In this document: positions 9,096 through 19,923 of the stretch, piece by piece
Layout of the letters: the number at the start of each line of letters is the position of its first letter
Numbering within the stretch: position 1 is the first letter of the stretch
DNA from: Pseudomonas viridiflava
GTDB taxonomy: Bacteria; Pseudomonadota; Gammaproteobacteria; Pseudomonadales; Pseudomonadaceae
Assembly (NCBI RefSeq): GCF_900582625.1
Contig: NZ_UTIQ01000084.1
Span: forward strand, 496,001 to 560,000
Length of the DNA: 64,000 nt
Direction of reading: 5' to 3'
Translations under genes and position numbers: made by a program
Notes under the pieces: model-generated
Seen by the model: only the letters and a program-made list of their open reading frames with translations
The model's database searches: none
What the model was told of the DNA's origin: nothing

Positions 9096-10622
9096 ATGAA
9101 GCGCCCGAACATCCTTTTCATCATGGCCGACCAGATGGCCGCGCCACTTCTGCCGATTCACGATCCGGCATCACCGATTCAAATGCCGCACCTCAGCCGC
9201 CTGGCCAGCGAGGGCGTGGTGTTCAATTCCGCCTACTGCAACAGCCCGCTCTGCGCACCGTCGCGCTTCACCCTGGTGAGCGGTCAGCTGCCGTCGAAAA
9301 TCGGCGCTTACGACAATGCGGCCGACTTTCCCGCCGACGTACCGACCTACGCGCACTACCTGCGCCGCTTGGGGTACAAGACGGCACTGTCGGGAAAAAT
9401 GCACTTCTGCGGGCCCGATCAACTGCACGGCTACGAGCAGCGTCTGACCAGCGACATCTACCCCGCCGATTACGGCTGGGCGGTGAACTGGGACGAGCCC
9501 GACGTTCGCCCAAGTTGGTACCACAACATGTCTTCGGTGCTGCAAGCCGGCCCTTGCGTGCGCACCAACCAGCTCGATTTTGACGAAGAGGTGGTGTTCA
9601 AGGCGCAGCAATACCTGTTCGACCATGTGCGCGAAGCGCCGCAGCAGCCCTTCTGCCTGACCGTGTCGATGACTCACCCGCACGACCCGTACACCATTCC
9701 GAAAAAACTCTGGGACCTATATGACGACCAAGACATTCCCCTGCCGCGCCACCCCCGCGCACAAAGCGAGCAAGACCCGCATTCGCAGCGGCTGATGAAA
9801 GTGATCGACCTGTGGGACAAACCGCTGCCCGACGACAAAATTCGCGACGCCCGCCGCGCCTACTTCGGCGCATGCAGCTACATCGACAGCAACATCGGCA
9901 AACTGCTGGAAACCCTGGAAGCCACCGGCCTGGCGGACAACACCGTGATCGTGTTCTCCGGCGACCACGGCGACATGCTCGGCGAGCGCGGGCTCTGGTA
10001 CAAAATGCACTGGTTTGAAATGGCGGCCCGCGTGCCGATGGTGATCCACGCTCCCGCGCAGTTCGCTGCCGGCCGGGTGAACGCTTCGATCTCGACCGCC
10101 GACTTGTTACCGACCTTTGTCGAACTGGCGGGCGGGCAGCTGCAACACGACTTGCCGATGGACGGCCGTTCGCTGCTGCCGCATTTGCAGGGCACCGGCG
10201 GCCACGACGAAGTGTTCGGCGAATACATGGCCGAAGGCACCAATAGCCCGCTGATGATGATCCGTCGCGGCCCGTACAAATTCATGTACTCCGAGCAAGA
10301 CCCCTGCCTGCTCTACAACACCGAGCAGGATCCCTTCGAGCTTGAAGAGTTAAGCGGGTCGGCCGAGCACCAGACGGTGTTCCAGGCGTTCCTTAATGAG
10401 GCGCGCAGCAAGTGGGACATTCCCGCGATTCACCACCAGGTGTTGGCCAGTCAGCGCCGTCGTCGCTTCGTAGCCGGCGCGCTGAGCCTGGGCACCCTCA
10501 AGAGCTGGGACCACCAGCCGTTTACTGATGCCAGTCAGCAATACATGCGCAACCACATCGACCTCGACGACCTGGAGCGCAAAGCCCGTTTTCCGCAACC
10601 ACCTGCCCACACTAAAAACTAA
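9096..10622 (+). CDS. betC: Choline-sulfatase
   Basis: This type I sulfatase hydrolyses choline-O-sulfate to choline and sulfate; choline can then feed glycine betaine synthesis. The 508 residues match the usual length. Metal ligands appear in NILFIMADQM at the N-terminus and FSGDHGDMLGERG in the middle. The formylglycine site is PLCAPSR with Cys53 as the modified residue and Arg57 completing CxPxR, so it should be matured by the cytoplasmic sulfatase-modifying enzyme. There is no signal peptide, consistent with cytoplasmic action after uptake of the ester. The C-terminal region (HQVLASQRRRRFV, SWDHQP) is typical of BetC rather than arylsulfatases. choX follows 15 bases later in the same operon. 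Confidence 0.95.
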   Translation: MKRPNILFIMADQMAAPLLPIHDPASPIQMPHLSRLASEGVVFNSAYCNSPLCAPSRFTLVSGQLPSKIGAYDNAADFPADVPTYAHYLRRLGYKTALSGKMHFCGPDQLHGYEQRLTSDIYPADYGWAVNWDEPDVRPSWYHNMSSVLQAGPCVRTNQLDFDEEVVFKAQQYLFDHVREAPQQPFCLTVSMTHPHDPYTIPKKLWDLYDDQDIPLPRHPRAQSEQDPHSQRLMKVIDLWDKPLPDDKIRDARRAYFGACSYIDSNIGKLLETLEATGLADNTVIVFSGDHGDMLGERGLWYKMHWFEMAARVPMVIHAPAQFAAGRVNASISTADLLPTFVELAGGQLQHDLPMDGRSLLPHLQGTGGHDEVFGEYMAEGTNSPLMMIRRGPYKFMYSEQDPCLLYNTEQDPFELEELSGSAEHQTVFQAFLNEARSKWDIPAIHHQVLASQRRRRFVAGALSLGTLKSWDHQPFTDASQQYMRNHIDLDDLERKARFPQPPAHTKN

Positions 10623-10637
10623 ATCCAAGGGGACGCC

Positions 10638-11576
10638 ATGAACATTTTATCCACCAAGTTATCCACAGCCTTGCTCACAGCGGCCGGCGCGCTGGCGCTG
10701 ACGATTGGCCATGCGCAAGCGGCCGAGTCGTGCGACACCGTGCGCATGGCCGATCCGGGCTGGAGCGACATCGCCGTGACCAATGCCGTGACCAGCTTTT
10801 TGCTCGATGGCATGGGCTACAAAGCCAAAATCGACACGCTGGCGGTGCCGATTATTTTTGGCGGCATGAAAGATGGTTTGGTGGATGTGTTCATGGGCAA
10901 CTGGATGCCCGCGCAGCAAGCCCACTACGACAAATTTGTAAAATCGGGCGATGTGGTGCAACTCAGCAAAAACCTCGAAGGCACAGAGTTCACGCTGGCT
11001 GTACCCGATTACGTGTATGCCGCCGGGGTGCATGATTACGCCGATCTGGCCAAGTTTGCCGACAAGTTCGACCAGAAGATTTACGGCATCGGTGCAGGGG
11101 CGCCGGCGAACCAGTCGCTGCAAGAAATGATCAGCAAAAACGAGTTCGACCTGGGCAAATGGAAGCTGGTGGAGAGCAGCGAACAGGCCATGCTGTCGGA
11201 GGTCGCGCGGGCCGTGAAACGCGAGCGCTTCATTACCTTCCTGGGCTGGACGCCGCACCCCATGAACGTGCAATTCAAGATGAAATACCTCAGCGGCGGC
11301 GAGAAATACTTCGGCGCCAGCGGCAGCGTTTATACCCTGACCCGCAAAGGTTATGCACAGGCGTGCCCTAACGTCGCCAAGCTGCTCACCAACCTGACGT
11401 TCACCCAGGAAATGGAGAACAGCATCATGGCCCAGGTGGCCAATAAAAAAGGCAGCAATGCCGAAGCGGCCAAGGCCTGGATCAGTGCCCATCCCGAGGT
11501 ATTGAACGGCTGGCTGGACGGGGTGAAAACCAAAGATGGCGGTGAGGCCCTGGCGGCGGTGAAGGCCACGCTTTAA
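10638..11576 (+). CDS. choX: Choline-type ABC transporter substrate-binding protein
   Basis: This 312-residue periplasmic protein belongs to the OpuAC/ProX-like family. The signal peptide ends at GHAQA-AES (about residue 29). Binding-family features include VRMADPGWSDI, IFGGMKDGLVDVFMGNWMP, GIGAGAPANQSLQ and FLGWTPHPMN. It matches choline-binding ChoX-type proteins best. No permease or ATPase gene follows, so it is an orphan binding protein that must borrow a membrane complex encoded elsewhere. Its position behind betC suggests it delivers choline-O-sulfate or choline for the sulfatase pathway. AAGGGG precedes the ATG. Codons 4-10 contain two DnaA-box-like sequences (see findings). Confidence 0.85.
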   Translation: MNILSTKLSTALLTAAGALALTIGHAQAAESCDTVRMADPGWSDIAVTNAVTSFLLDGMGYKAKIDTLAVPIIFGGMKDGLVDVFMGNWMPAQQAHYDKFVKSGDVVQLSKNLEGTEFTLAVPDYVYAAGVHDYADLAKFADKFDQKIYGIGAGAPANQSLQEMISKNEFDLGKWKLVESSEQAMLSEVARAVKRERFITFLGWTPHPMNVQFKMKYLSGGEKYFGASGSVYTLTRKGYAQACPNVAKLLTNLTFTQEMENSIMAQVANKKGSNAEAAKAWISAHPEVLNGWLDGVKTKDGGEALAAVKATL

Positions 11577-11590
11577 GGCTTAAAGAGCAT

Positions 11591-11646
11591 CGCGGCTAAC
11601 GCCGCTCCCACAGATGAAACGGTTTCCTGTGGGAGTGCAACCGCGG
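11591..11646. repeat. REP-type inverted repeat (GCTCCCACA class)
   Basis: CGCGGCTAACGCCGCTCCCA is answered on the other side of a 13-base loop by CTGTGGGAGTGCAACCGCGG, so the unit forms a long imperfect hairpin. The GC-rich core joined to GCTCCCACA is the common Pseudomonas REP design. It starts 14 bases after the choX stop and may end or protect the betC-choX transcript. Confidence 0.8.
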
Positions 11647-11677
11647 TTTGCTTGAAGTCGCAGTGCCACGTAATAGC

Positions 11678-11784
11678 CTGGATCCCCGCGTGCGCGAGGA
11701 TGACGGTGGACGGGGTAGAGATAGTGTTTTCCTACGCGAACCTAACTCCAAACCTCCGTCATCCTCGCGAACGCGGGGATCCAG
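11678..11784. repeat. 29-base inverted repeat pair with CTGGATCCCCGCG ends
   Basis: The left arm (11678-11706, starting CTGGATCCCCGCG and ending GGATGACGG) is repeated in reverse complement at 11756-11784 with two mismatches, around a 49-base spacer. Each arm also has an inner near-palindrome (CCCCGCG then CGCGAGG). The layout resembles a small palindromic mobile element. The 331-base gap between choX and the SulP gene contains this pair and the REP and no gene that I can support. Confidence 0.8.
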
Positions 11785-11907
11785 AATTGTCAGTCATGCG
11801 CGTAACGTGAAACCTGCCCCGCGCGCTCACTGCAAAGCCAACTCCCCGGGCGCAGTGTGCCTGTCATGACTGCTACCCTTTGGCCAAACCCTTGTACCGA
11901 GATGTAG

Positions 11908-13482
11908 ATGCGCTGGCCCAATCGCTTGATGCTTTTTCCCTTTCTCGCCTGGCTGCCACTCCAGACCAGTCGCTCGCTTCGCCGCGACTTTCTCGTCGGC
12001 CTTAGCGGCGCCGTACTCGCCCTGCCACAATCCATCGCCTACGCGCTGATCGCGGGCCTGCCTGCCGAATACGGTTTATACGCTGCCGTGGTGCCGGTGG
12101 TTATCGCCTGTTTGTGGGGTTCGTCGTGGCACCTGATTTGTGGACCAACGGCGGCGATTTCCGTGGTCTTGTTCACGAGCGTCAGCCCGCTGGCGATTCC
12201 GGGTAGCGCCGACTACGTGCAACTGGTGCTGCTGCTGACCTTTCTCGCCGGACTATTCCAGTGGCTGCTCGGCCTGCTGCGCTTTGGCTCGCTGGTGAAT
12301 TTTGTTTCGCATTCGGTGGTGGTTGGTTTCAGCGCAGGCGCGGCGCTGGTAATCGCCCTTGGGCAGTCGCCGTATTTATTGGGCATCGACTTACCCAGCC
12401 AGGCGACCGGCTACGACAGCATCACCCACCTGATTCAATTGCTCCCCAGCGCCAGCTCAGCCTGTGTCGCGGTTTCGCTGGTGAGTTTAATCAGCAGTCT
12501 GGTCGTACGCCGTGTTTGGCCCAGAGCCCCGGCGCTGCTGGTCGGCATTGCCTTGGGCAGCCTCATCGTCGCGGCGCTGCCGACGTTCTTTGCCGGCGTG
12601 CCCCTGGTGCCGGCCTTCACCGGCTCGTTGCCGCCCTTCAGCCCGCTAAGCCTGGACCCCGCGACCGTAATCAGGCTGCTACCTACCGCCGTGGCGTGCG
12701 GCATGCTCGGGCTGGTCACCAGCCTGTCGATCGCACGCACGCTGGCCAGTCGTTCTCAGCAAATGCTCAACGCAAACCAGGAGGTGCGCGCGCAAGGTCT
12801 GTCGAACATGGTGGGGGCGTGGTTCTCGGGTTATCTCTCGGCCGGCTCGTTCACCCGCTCCGGGCTCAACCTGCAAGGCGGCGCCAGCTCGCCGCTGGCC
12901 GGCGTGTTTTCGGCGCTATGCGTGGCTGCGTTCGCGCTGTTTGGCGCGCGGTTGATTGCCCACATTCCGCTGCCAAGCATGGCCGCCAGTATTTTGCTGA
13001 TCTGTTGGGGTTTGATCGATTTTGCCGGTATTCGCGCGCTTTACCGCGTCAGCCGCTCGGAATTTGTGGTGATGCTGCTGACCCTTGCCGCCACGCTGTT
13101 GATGGAGCTGCAAACCGCCATTTATGCCGGGGTGCTGGCCTCGCTGTTTTTCTACCTCAAGCGCACCTCGCAGCCCCGCGTACAGCAGTGGTTTGAAGGC
13201 GATGAGGAAATTCTGCGGGTGGAAGGCTCGATCTTTTTCGGCGCCTGCCACTTCCTGCAATTGCGCCTGCAACGCAGCAAGGGCAAGCGGGTGGTGATCG
13301 AGGCGCAGCAGATCAACTTTATCGACTACGCCGGCGTCACCATGCTCCACCAGGAAGCCCATCGCCTGCGGGCGCAAGGCCGACGCTTGTGCCTGCGCCG
13401 GGCCAAGGCGCAGGTGGTCGAGGAGTTGCTCAAGCTTGAAGGTGAAGCGGGCTGCCCAATCGAGTTCGAGCCGGCTGTTTAA
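11908..13482 (+). CDS. SulP-family inorganic anion transporter with STAS domain
   Basis: This 524-residue inner-membrane protein starts with a family signature region ([38 protein letters not shown]). Ten or more hydrophobic segments follow up to about residue 400. A cytoplasmic STAS domain lies at roughly 430-524 ([20 protein letters not shown], with the conserved I(D/N)xxG-type loop). SulP proteins move sulfate, bicarbonate or other anions. Lying after a choline-sulfatase operon, a sulfate role is tempting but unproven. Two repeat elements separate it from choX, so it probably has its own promoter. Its TAA overlaps the TAA of convergent aroE through a shared TTAA. Confidence 0.85.
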   Translation: MRWPNRLMLFPFLAWLPLQTSRSLRRDFLVGLSGAVLALPQSIAYALIAGLPAEYGLYAAVVPVVIACLWGSSWHLICGPTAAISVVLFTSVSPLAIPGSADYVQLVLLLTFLAGLFQWLLGLLRFGSLVNFVSHSVVVGFSAGAALVIALGQSPYLLGIDLPSQATGYDSITHLIQLLPSASSACVAVSLVSLISSLVVRRVWPRAPALLVGIALGSLIVAALPTFFAGVPLVPAFTGSLPPFSPLSLDPATVIRLLPTAVACGMLGLVTSLSIARTLASRSQQMLNANQEVRAQGLSNMVGAWFSGYLSAGSFTRSGLNLQGGASSPLAGVFSALCVAAFALFGARLIAHIPLPSMAASILLICWGLIDFAGIRALYRVSRSEFVVMLLTLAATLLMELQTAIYAGVLASLFFYLKRTSQPRVQQWFEGDEEILRVEGSIFFGACHFLQLRLQRSKGKRVVIEAQQINFIDYAGVTMLHQEAHRLRAQGRRLCLRRAKAQVVEELLKLEGEAGCPIEFEPAV

Positions 13483-14296
13483 CCCAGCTGGCTACGCAGT
13501 TCGGCCAGCACGCTGGCGCTGTTTGGGCGAACGCCGCGCCAGAGGAAAAACGCTTCCGCCGCCTGCTCCACCAGCATGCCCAACCCGTCCAGGGTGCGCG
13601 CGGCGCCGTGGTCGCTGGCCCACTGGTTGAAGGGCGTTAGGCCTTTGCCATACATCATGTCGTAGCACACGGTATGGCCCGGTTTGATCAGGCTTGGCGA
13701 GATGGGCGGCAGCTCTCCGCCGAGGCTGGCGGACGTGCCGTTGATGATCAGGTCCACCGGCACTTCCATCCAGTCAAACCCGCACGCCGCCACCGGGCCG
13801 AGGTCGGCAAACGTCTTGGCCAGCGCCTCGGCTTTTTCCACTGTACGGTTGGCAATCACCACTGAATGCGGGTGCTCAGCCAACAGCGGCGCCAGCACAC
13901 CACGCGCGGCGCCGCCCGCTCCGAGCAACAAAATACGTTTGCCCTGAAGGGCCAGGCCGGCGTTTACCGTCAGGTCGCGAACCAGGCCGGCGCCATCGGT
14001 GTTATCGCCAAGCAGGCCGCCGTCGTTCTGTTTGCTCAGGGTATTCACCGCCCCGGCGCGCTGCGCCCGAGGCGTCAGGCTGTCGGCGAGCTGGTAGGCC
14101 TGCTCTTTGAACGGCACCGTGACATTGCCGCCGCGGCCGCTGGAGAAGAACTCGCGGGCAAAGGCGGTGAAGCCGTCCAGCGGTGCAAGCAGGGCTTCGT
14201 AGCTGAGCGATTGGCCGGTTTGCTCGGCGAACAAGCGGTGAATCTGCGGCGACTTGCTGTGGCCAATGGGATGGCCGAATACACCGTAACGGTCCA

Positions 14297-14297
<1 letters not shown>
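13479..14297 (-). CDS. aroE: Shikimate dehydrogenase (NADP+)
   Basis: This enzyme catalyses the fourth step of the shikimate pathway to aromatic amino acids, interconverting 3-dehydroshikimate and shikimate in the cytoplasm. The 272 residues are of normal length. The substrate-binding segment HSKSPQIH and catalytic Lys64 in VTVPFKEQA are present, as is [11 protein letters not shown] with the catalytic Asp. The NADP-binding GAGGAARGV and the NGTSASL loop are also present. The ATG overlaps the hemF stop by one base (TGATG), so it is co-translated with hemF. Confidence 0.97.
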
Positions 14298-16376
<2,079 letters not shown>

Positions 16377-16379
16377 GGC

Positions 16380-16937
16380 TTAGCTGGCGCGCAGCACGTT
16401 GCCGGTGGCCAGGTCGCGAATCACGCTGGGGTTTTTACGCCCACCGAGCGACCCGGTTACCACGGCATCAAGCTGATCGGGGAAGTACTGCTGAATGCGC
16501 AGGCTGTTGCGCGCCGGCAGCTTGCCCGCCGGGTTGGCTGAGGTCGACACCAGCGGGCCGACCATGGCGCAGAGGTCGCGCACCAATGGATGGTCCGACA
16601 CGCGCAAGGCCACGGTCTCGTGAACGCCGGTGATCCAGGCGGGTAGCAAATTCTGGTGCGGCACCAGCCAGGTGTTCGGGCCGGGCCAGGTGCTGGCCAG
16701 ACGGTCTAGCCATAATTCGGGGAAGTCTTCGAGCAGGAAGTCGAACTGGTGAATGGTGTCGGCCACCAGAATCAGGCCCTTCTCCACCGGGCGCTGCTTG
16801 AGCGCCAACAGACGCTCGACGGCTTGCGCGTTCCACGGGTCGCAACCCAGGCCCCACACCGCTTCGGTGGGGTAGGCGATGACGCCGCCATTGCGCACTA
16901 CACGTGCGGCCTGTTTCACACGCCAACTGCTGATCAT
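16380..16937 (-). CDS. tsaC: Threonylcarbamoyl-AMP synthase
   Basis: This enzyme makes threonylcarbamoyl-AMP from threonine, bicarbonate and ATP, the first step of the universal t6A modification at position 37 of ANN-decoding tRNAs. The 185 residues form a single YrdC/Sua5 domain. The family's nucleotide-binding start [18 protein letters not shown] is followed by [12 protein letters not shown] and the later [15 protein letters not shown] at 16937 (MISSWR) sits behind GCGAGGG. It lies 50 bases after dprA, the usual Pseudomonas order. Confidence 0.95.
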   Translation of the reverse strand: MISSWRVKQAARVVRNGGVIAYPTEAVWGLGCDPWNAQAVERLLALKQRPVEKGLILVADTIHQFDFLLEDFPELWLDRLASTWPGPNTWLVPHQNLLPAWITGVHETVALRVSDHPLVRDLCAMVGPLVSTSANPAGKLPARNSLRIQQYFPDQLDAVVTGSLGGRKNPSVIRDLATGNVLRAS

Positions 16938-16987
16938 GGCCAACCCTCGCTGTATTTCGAACTGCGCGCAGTGTACCCAACCGCCGT

Positions 16988-18079
16988 CTAACGGCCCACC
17001 CAGACGCCGCCCTCGCTGGCGACCTTACCTTCCAGCTCTAGGTCCGTGAGCGCCGCCAGCACGCGCGGCAACGGCCAGCCGCTGGCCACGGCAAGCGCTT
17101 CACTGCTTTGCGGCGCAGCGTGGAGCAATTTCAGAATAGGGTCTTTAACCGCTGCGGGTTTGCGCCGCGCTTGGGGCGCAGGCGCCACGTTCTGCCAACC
17201 GCGCAAACCTTCGAGAATGTGCTCGACCGACTCAACCAGCGCCGCGCCATCACGAATCAGCTGATGGCAGCCGCGCGCGCCCGGGTGGTTAATGGAACCG
17301 GGGATGGCGTACACCTCGCGGCCCTGTTCCAGTGCCAGACGCGCGGTGATCAACGAGCCGCTGGAGGGGCTGGCCTCGACCACCAGCACGCCAAGCGAGA
17401 GGCCGCTGATCAGACGGTTGCGCAAGGGAAAATTCGCGGGGATGGGCGGGCTGTCGAGCGGCAGCTCCGATACCAGCGCGCCTTCGCGAGCGATCTCGGC
17501 GGCCAGGCTTTTATGGCGCGGCGGATACAGCTGGTTCAGACCCGTACCCAGCACGGCCACGGTCTTGCCCGCGACTGCCAATGCGCCCTGGTGGGCGGCG
17601 CCGTCGATACCCACCGCCATGCCGCTGGTGATTACAAAGCCGCCGCCGGCCAGGCTGCGCGCGAATGCGTTAGCGGTATCCATGCCGGGCTTGGAGGCCC
17701 GGCGACTGCCGACGATGGCCAGTTGTGGTTGCTGCAACAGGTCGGTGTCGCCGGCCACAAACAGCAGCGGCGGCGCGTCCGGCAACTCGGCAAGCAGGGC
17801 GGGGTAGTCGGGGTTGTCCCACATCATCAGGTGCTGGTTGGCGTGCTCAAGCCACTGAAGGGTGGCGGTTACGCGTTGGCGAACCGATTCGTCGCGCCGA
17901 GCTTCTGCGCAGGCGGCCGGCAACTTGAGCGCACGCCACGCGGAAGCCGGAGCGCTGAGGGCCGACGACGCGTTGCCAAAGGCATTTATAAGGGTGCGAA
18001 AGCGTTTGCCGCCCAGGTCGGGCAGGCAGTGCAGGCGGATTCGGGCTTCGAGTTCGGCGGGTGAGGTGGCGTGTGACAT
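16988..18079 (-). CDS. dprA: DNA-processing protein A
   Basis: This protein is 363 residues. DprA binds incoming single-stranded DNA and loads RecA in natural transformation, and it is widely kept even where competence is undemonstrated. The Rossmann-like core shows [44 protein letters not shown] and [18 protein letters not shown], then [25 protein letters not shown]-terminal winged-helix-like DprA domain ([17 protein letters not shown]) completes it. ATG 18079 was chosen because AAGG lies about 10 bases upstream; ATG 18088 is also in frame. Confidence 0.94.
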   Translation of the reverse strand: MSHATSPAELEARIRLHCLPDLGGKRFRTLINAFGNASSALSAPASAWRALKLPAACAEARRDESVRQRVTATLQWLEHANQHLMMWDNPDYPALLAELPDAPPLLFVAGDTDLLQQPQLAIVGSRRASKPGMDTANAFARSLAGGGFVITSGMAVGIDGAAHQGALAVAGKTVAVLGTGLNQLYPPRHKSLAAEIAREGALVSELPLDSPPIPANFPLRNRLISGLSLGVLVVEASPSSGSLITARLALEQGREVYAIPGSINHPGARGCHQLIRDGAALVESVEHILEGLRGWQNVAPAPQARRKPAAVKDPILKLLHAAPQSSEALAVASGWPLPRVLAALTDLELEGKVASEGGVWVGR

Positions 18080-18142
18080 GCGGATCATCCTTGATCGGAA
18101 AAGCTGCTGATTACGGGTCGTTTCCTACAAGACCCCAGAAAC

Positions 18143-18167
18143 AAAAACCCCCGCTTTCGCGGGGGTT
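18143..18167 (-). terminator. Rho-independent terminator of the LysM gene
   Basis: Read on the minus strand, a 7-bp GC stem (CCCCCGC / GCGGGGG with a 4-base loop) is followed by a T-rich run. It lies 8 bases after the LysM gene stop and before dprA, so it separates the two transcripts. Confidence 0.85.
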
Positions 18168-18174
18168 CTTGGTG

Positions 18175-19200
18175 TTACGGATTTCGTACCTTATCCATCG
18201 TTTCGAGCTGCCTGGTGGCTTGTAGCACCAGGCCGTAGCTGAGTTTGTCGTAGGTGTGGAACACCATCAACAGACCGGCGCGCTCGTCGGGGATTTTCAC
18301 TTGTTCGCCAGTGACACGGTCGCGCACGGTTTCGCCGGTTTTGTACACGGCTAACACGTTGCCCTCGACCAGACCGTCGCGCTTGCCCTTGTTCAGGGTA
18401 ACGACGTCGAACTGACCAATCTGCGACACGCCACGTGGAACATCGAGAATCAGACCGCGAACCTCGTTGACCGGCGCGCTTGGCATAAAGGTGGAGTTGA
18501 CCGGACGCTCTTCGGTGGGGAACAGACGGTCACCGTTACGCACTTCCTGAGTGGTGCGGCTCAGGGTCAGCGTGGCAACGCCGTCTTCCTCAGCAATCAC
18601 CTGACCGGCACCGACGTCGTCGGCGTTGATGCCGAGGAATTCTTTGGTGTCGGGATCGGTGTAAGTACGGCCTTGGCGGAAGATGCCGTAAACCGGATGC
18701 TGTTCATCAAAGGTGCCGCGAGCATAAACGCGATCGCCCGCGCCGCTGACAACGCGCTCGGCTGTACCCGCAACCACGTAGTTGGCTTTGGTGAAATCTT
18801 CGTCGCTGTTCACGATGCGGTTTTTCAGCAAGAAGCTATTGATGGCTTCCAGCGGAATGGTCGGGATCGCTTGCGCCATCGGCGTGCTGCGAACTTGCGG
18901 CGACAGCTTGATGGTGCCACGCGACGCGCCACGGTTGAGGGTCAGACGCGGCTGGCCGTCAACGTACGTTAGGCTCAGTTGATCGCCTGGATAGATCAGA
19001 TGGGGGTTTTCAACTTGTGGGTTAGCGTGCCAAATTTCTGGCCACTTCCACGGTTCACTGAGGAACTTCCCGGAAATATCCCAGAGGGTATCGCCCTTGA
19101 CCACGGTGTAGCGGTCCGGATGACCTTCCTTGAGCTGCACTTCGGCCTGAGCCAAGCCAGAGGCGGCTAGGAGTAGCAGGGCGAGTAGTGATTTCCTCAT
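18175..19200 (-). CDS. LysM-domain exported protein
   Basis: This 341-residue exported protein has a signal peptide (RKSLLALLLLAASGLAQA, cleavage about residue 19). One LysM peptidoglycan-binding domain follows at roughly 30-80 (DRYTVVKGDTLWDISGKFL, HLIYPGDQLSL). The remaining 250 residues have no motif I can name. Homologues always sit beside dprA/tsaC and divergent from def in Pseudomonas. It probably binds the cell wall in the periplasm; an exact role is not known to me. Divergent from def with 153 bases between starts. Confidence 0.9.
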   Translation of the reverse strand: MRKSLLALLLLAASGLAQAEVQLKEGHPDRYTVVKGDTLWDISGKFLSEPWKWPEIWHANPQVENPHLIYPGDQLSLTYVDGQPRLTLNRGASRGTIKLSPQVRSTPMAQAIPTIPLEAINSFLLKNRIVNSDEDFTKANYVVAGTAERVVSGAGDRVYARGTFDEQHPVYGIFRQGRTYTDPDTKEFLGINADDVGAGQVIAEEDGVATLTLSRTTQEVRNGDRLFPTEERPVNSTFMPSAPVNEVRGLILDVPRGVSQIGQFDVVTLNKGKRDGLVEGNVLAVYKTGETVRDRVTGEQVKIPDERAGLLMVFHTYDKLSYGLVLQATRQLETMDKVRNP

Positions 19201-19353
19201 GCGGTGAATCCCTTTATTATGTGTCTTCACGTAGAACGCCCAAGGGCTGCTCCGAAACCCTCGGAAGCCGCGGCCTGAAGCCGTTTTTCAAAGCTGCTCA
19301 GCATATTAGCAGCGGATTTTGACTTTATTCCACAAGTGCATCACACAACGCAT

Positions 19354-19860
19354 ATGGCAATCCTAAACATCCTCGAGTTTCCCGACCCGCGCCTGCGTAC
19401 CATCGCCAAGCCCGTAGACGTGGTTGACGACGCCCTGCGTCAGTTGATCGACGACATGTTTGAGACCATGTACGACGCGCCGGGTATTGGTTTGGCCGCC
19501 ACGCAGGTAAACGTGCATAAACGCGTGGTCGTCATGGACCTCAGCGAAGAGAAAAACGAACCGCGGGTTTTCATCAATCCCGAGTTCGAATCGCTGACCG
19601 AAGAAATGGACCAATACCAGGAAGGCTGCCTCTCGGTGCCCGGTTTCTACGAAAACGTCGACCGCCCGCAGAAGGTCAAAATCAAAGCGCTAGACCGCGA
19701 CGGTAAGCCCTTTGAACTGATCGCCGAAGGCCTGCTCGCCGTGTGCATTCAGCACGAGTGCGACCACCTCAACGGCAAGCTCTTCGTTGATTACCTGTCT
19801 ACGCTCAAGCGCGACCGGATCAAGAAGAAGCTGGAAAAGCAGCACCGCCAGCAGGCTTGA
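19354..19860 (+). CDS. def: Peptide deformylase
   Basis: This enzyme removes the formyl group from the N-terminal methionine of new proteins. It is 168 residues long with all three metalloenzyme motifs: GIGLAATQ (44-51), EGCLSVP with metal ligand Cys92, and QHECDH with ligands His134 and His138 and catalytic Glu135. ATG at 19354 gives [14 protein letters not shown], the standard N-terminus. It pairs functionally with fmt downstream, which puts the formyl group on, although a terminator lies between them. Confidence 0.97.
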   Translation: MAILNILEFPDPRLRTIAKPVDVVDDALRQLIDDMFETMYDAPGIGLAATQVNVHKRVVVMDLSEEKNEPRVFINPEFESLTEEMDQYQEGCLSVPGFYENVDRPQKVKIKALDRDGKPFELIAEGLLAVCIQHECDHLNGKLFVDYLSTLKRDRIKKKLEKQHRQQA

Positions 19861-19870
19861 AACGCCGATC

Positions 19871-19898
19871 AAAGGCTTGCTCCGGCAAGCCTTTTTCT
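19871..19898 (+). terminator. Rho-independent terminator between def and fmt
   Basis: AAAGGCTTGC, loop TCCG, GCAAGCC and a run of T form a strong hairpin 10 bases after the def stop and 25 bases before the fmt start. Confidence 0.85.
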
Positions 19899-19923
19899 TT
19901 TCCATGTTTTGAAGTGAGCCCCC

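Noticed and set aside
11678..11784. Start of a CRISPR array
   Set aside because: There are only two arms in opposite orientation, no regular direct repeats with spacers, and no cas genes anywhere in the window.
17108..18064. 318-residue plus-strand frame opposite dprA
   Set aside because: dprA on the minus strand has every expected motif. The plus-strand product is Arg/Gly/Gln-rich and unstructured.
18427..18440. Possible third parS (GCCACGTGGAACA)
   Set aside because: Only one half matches the palindrome; it lies in the LysM coding sequence and lacks the TT of the left arm.
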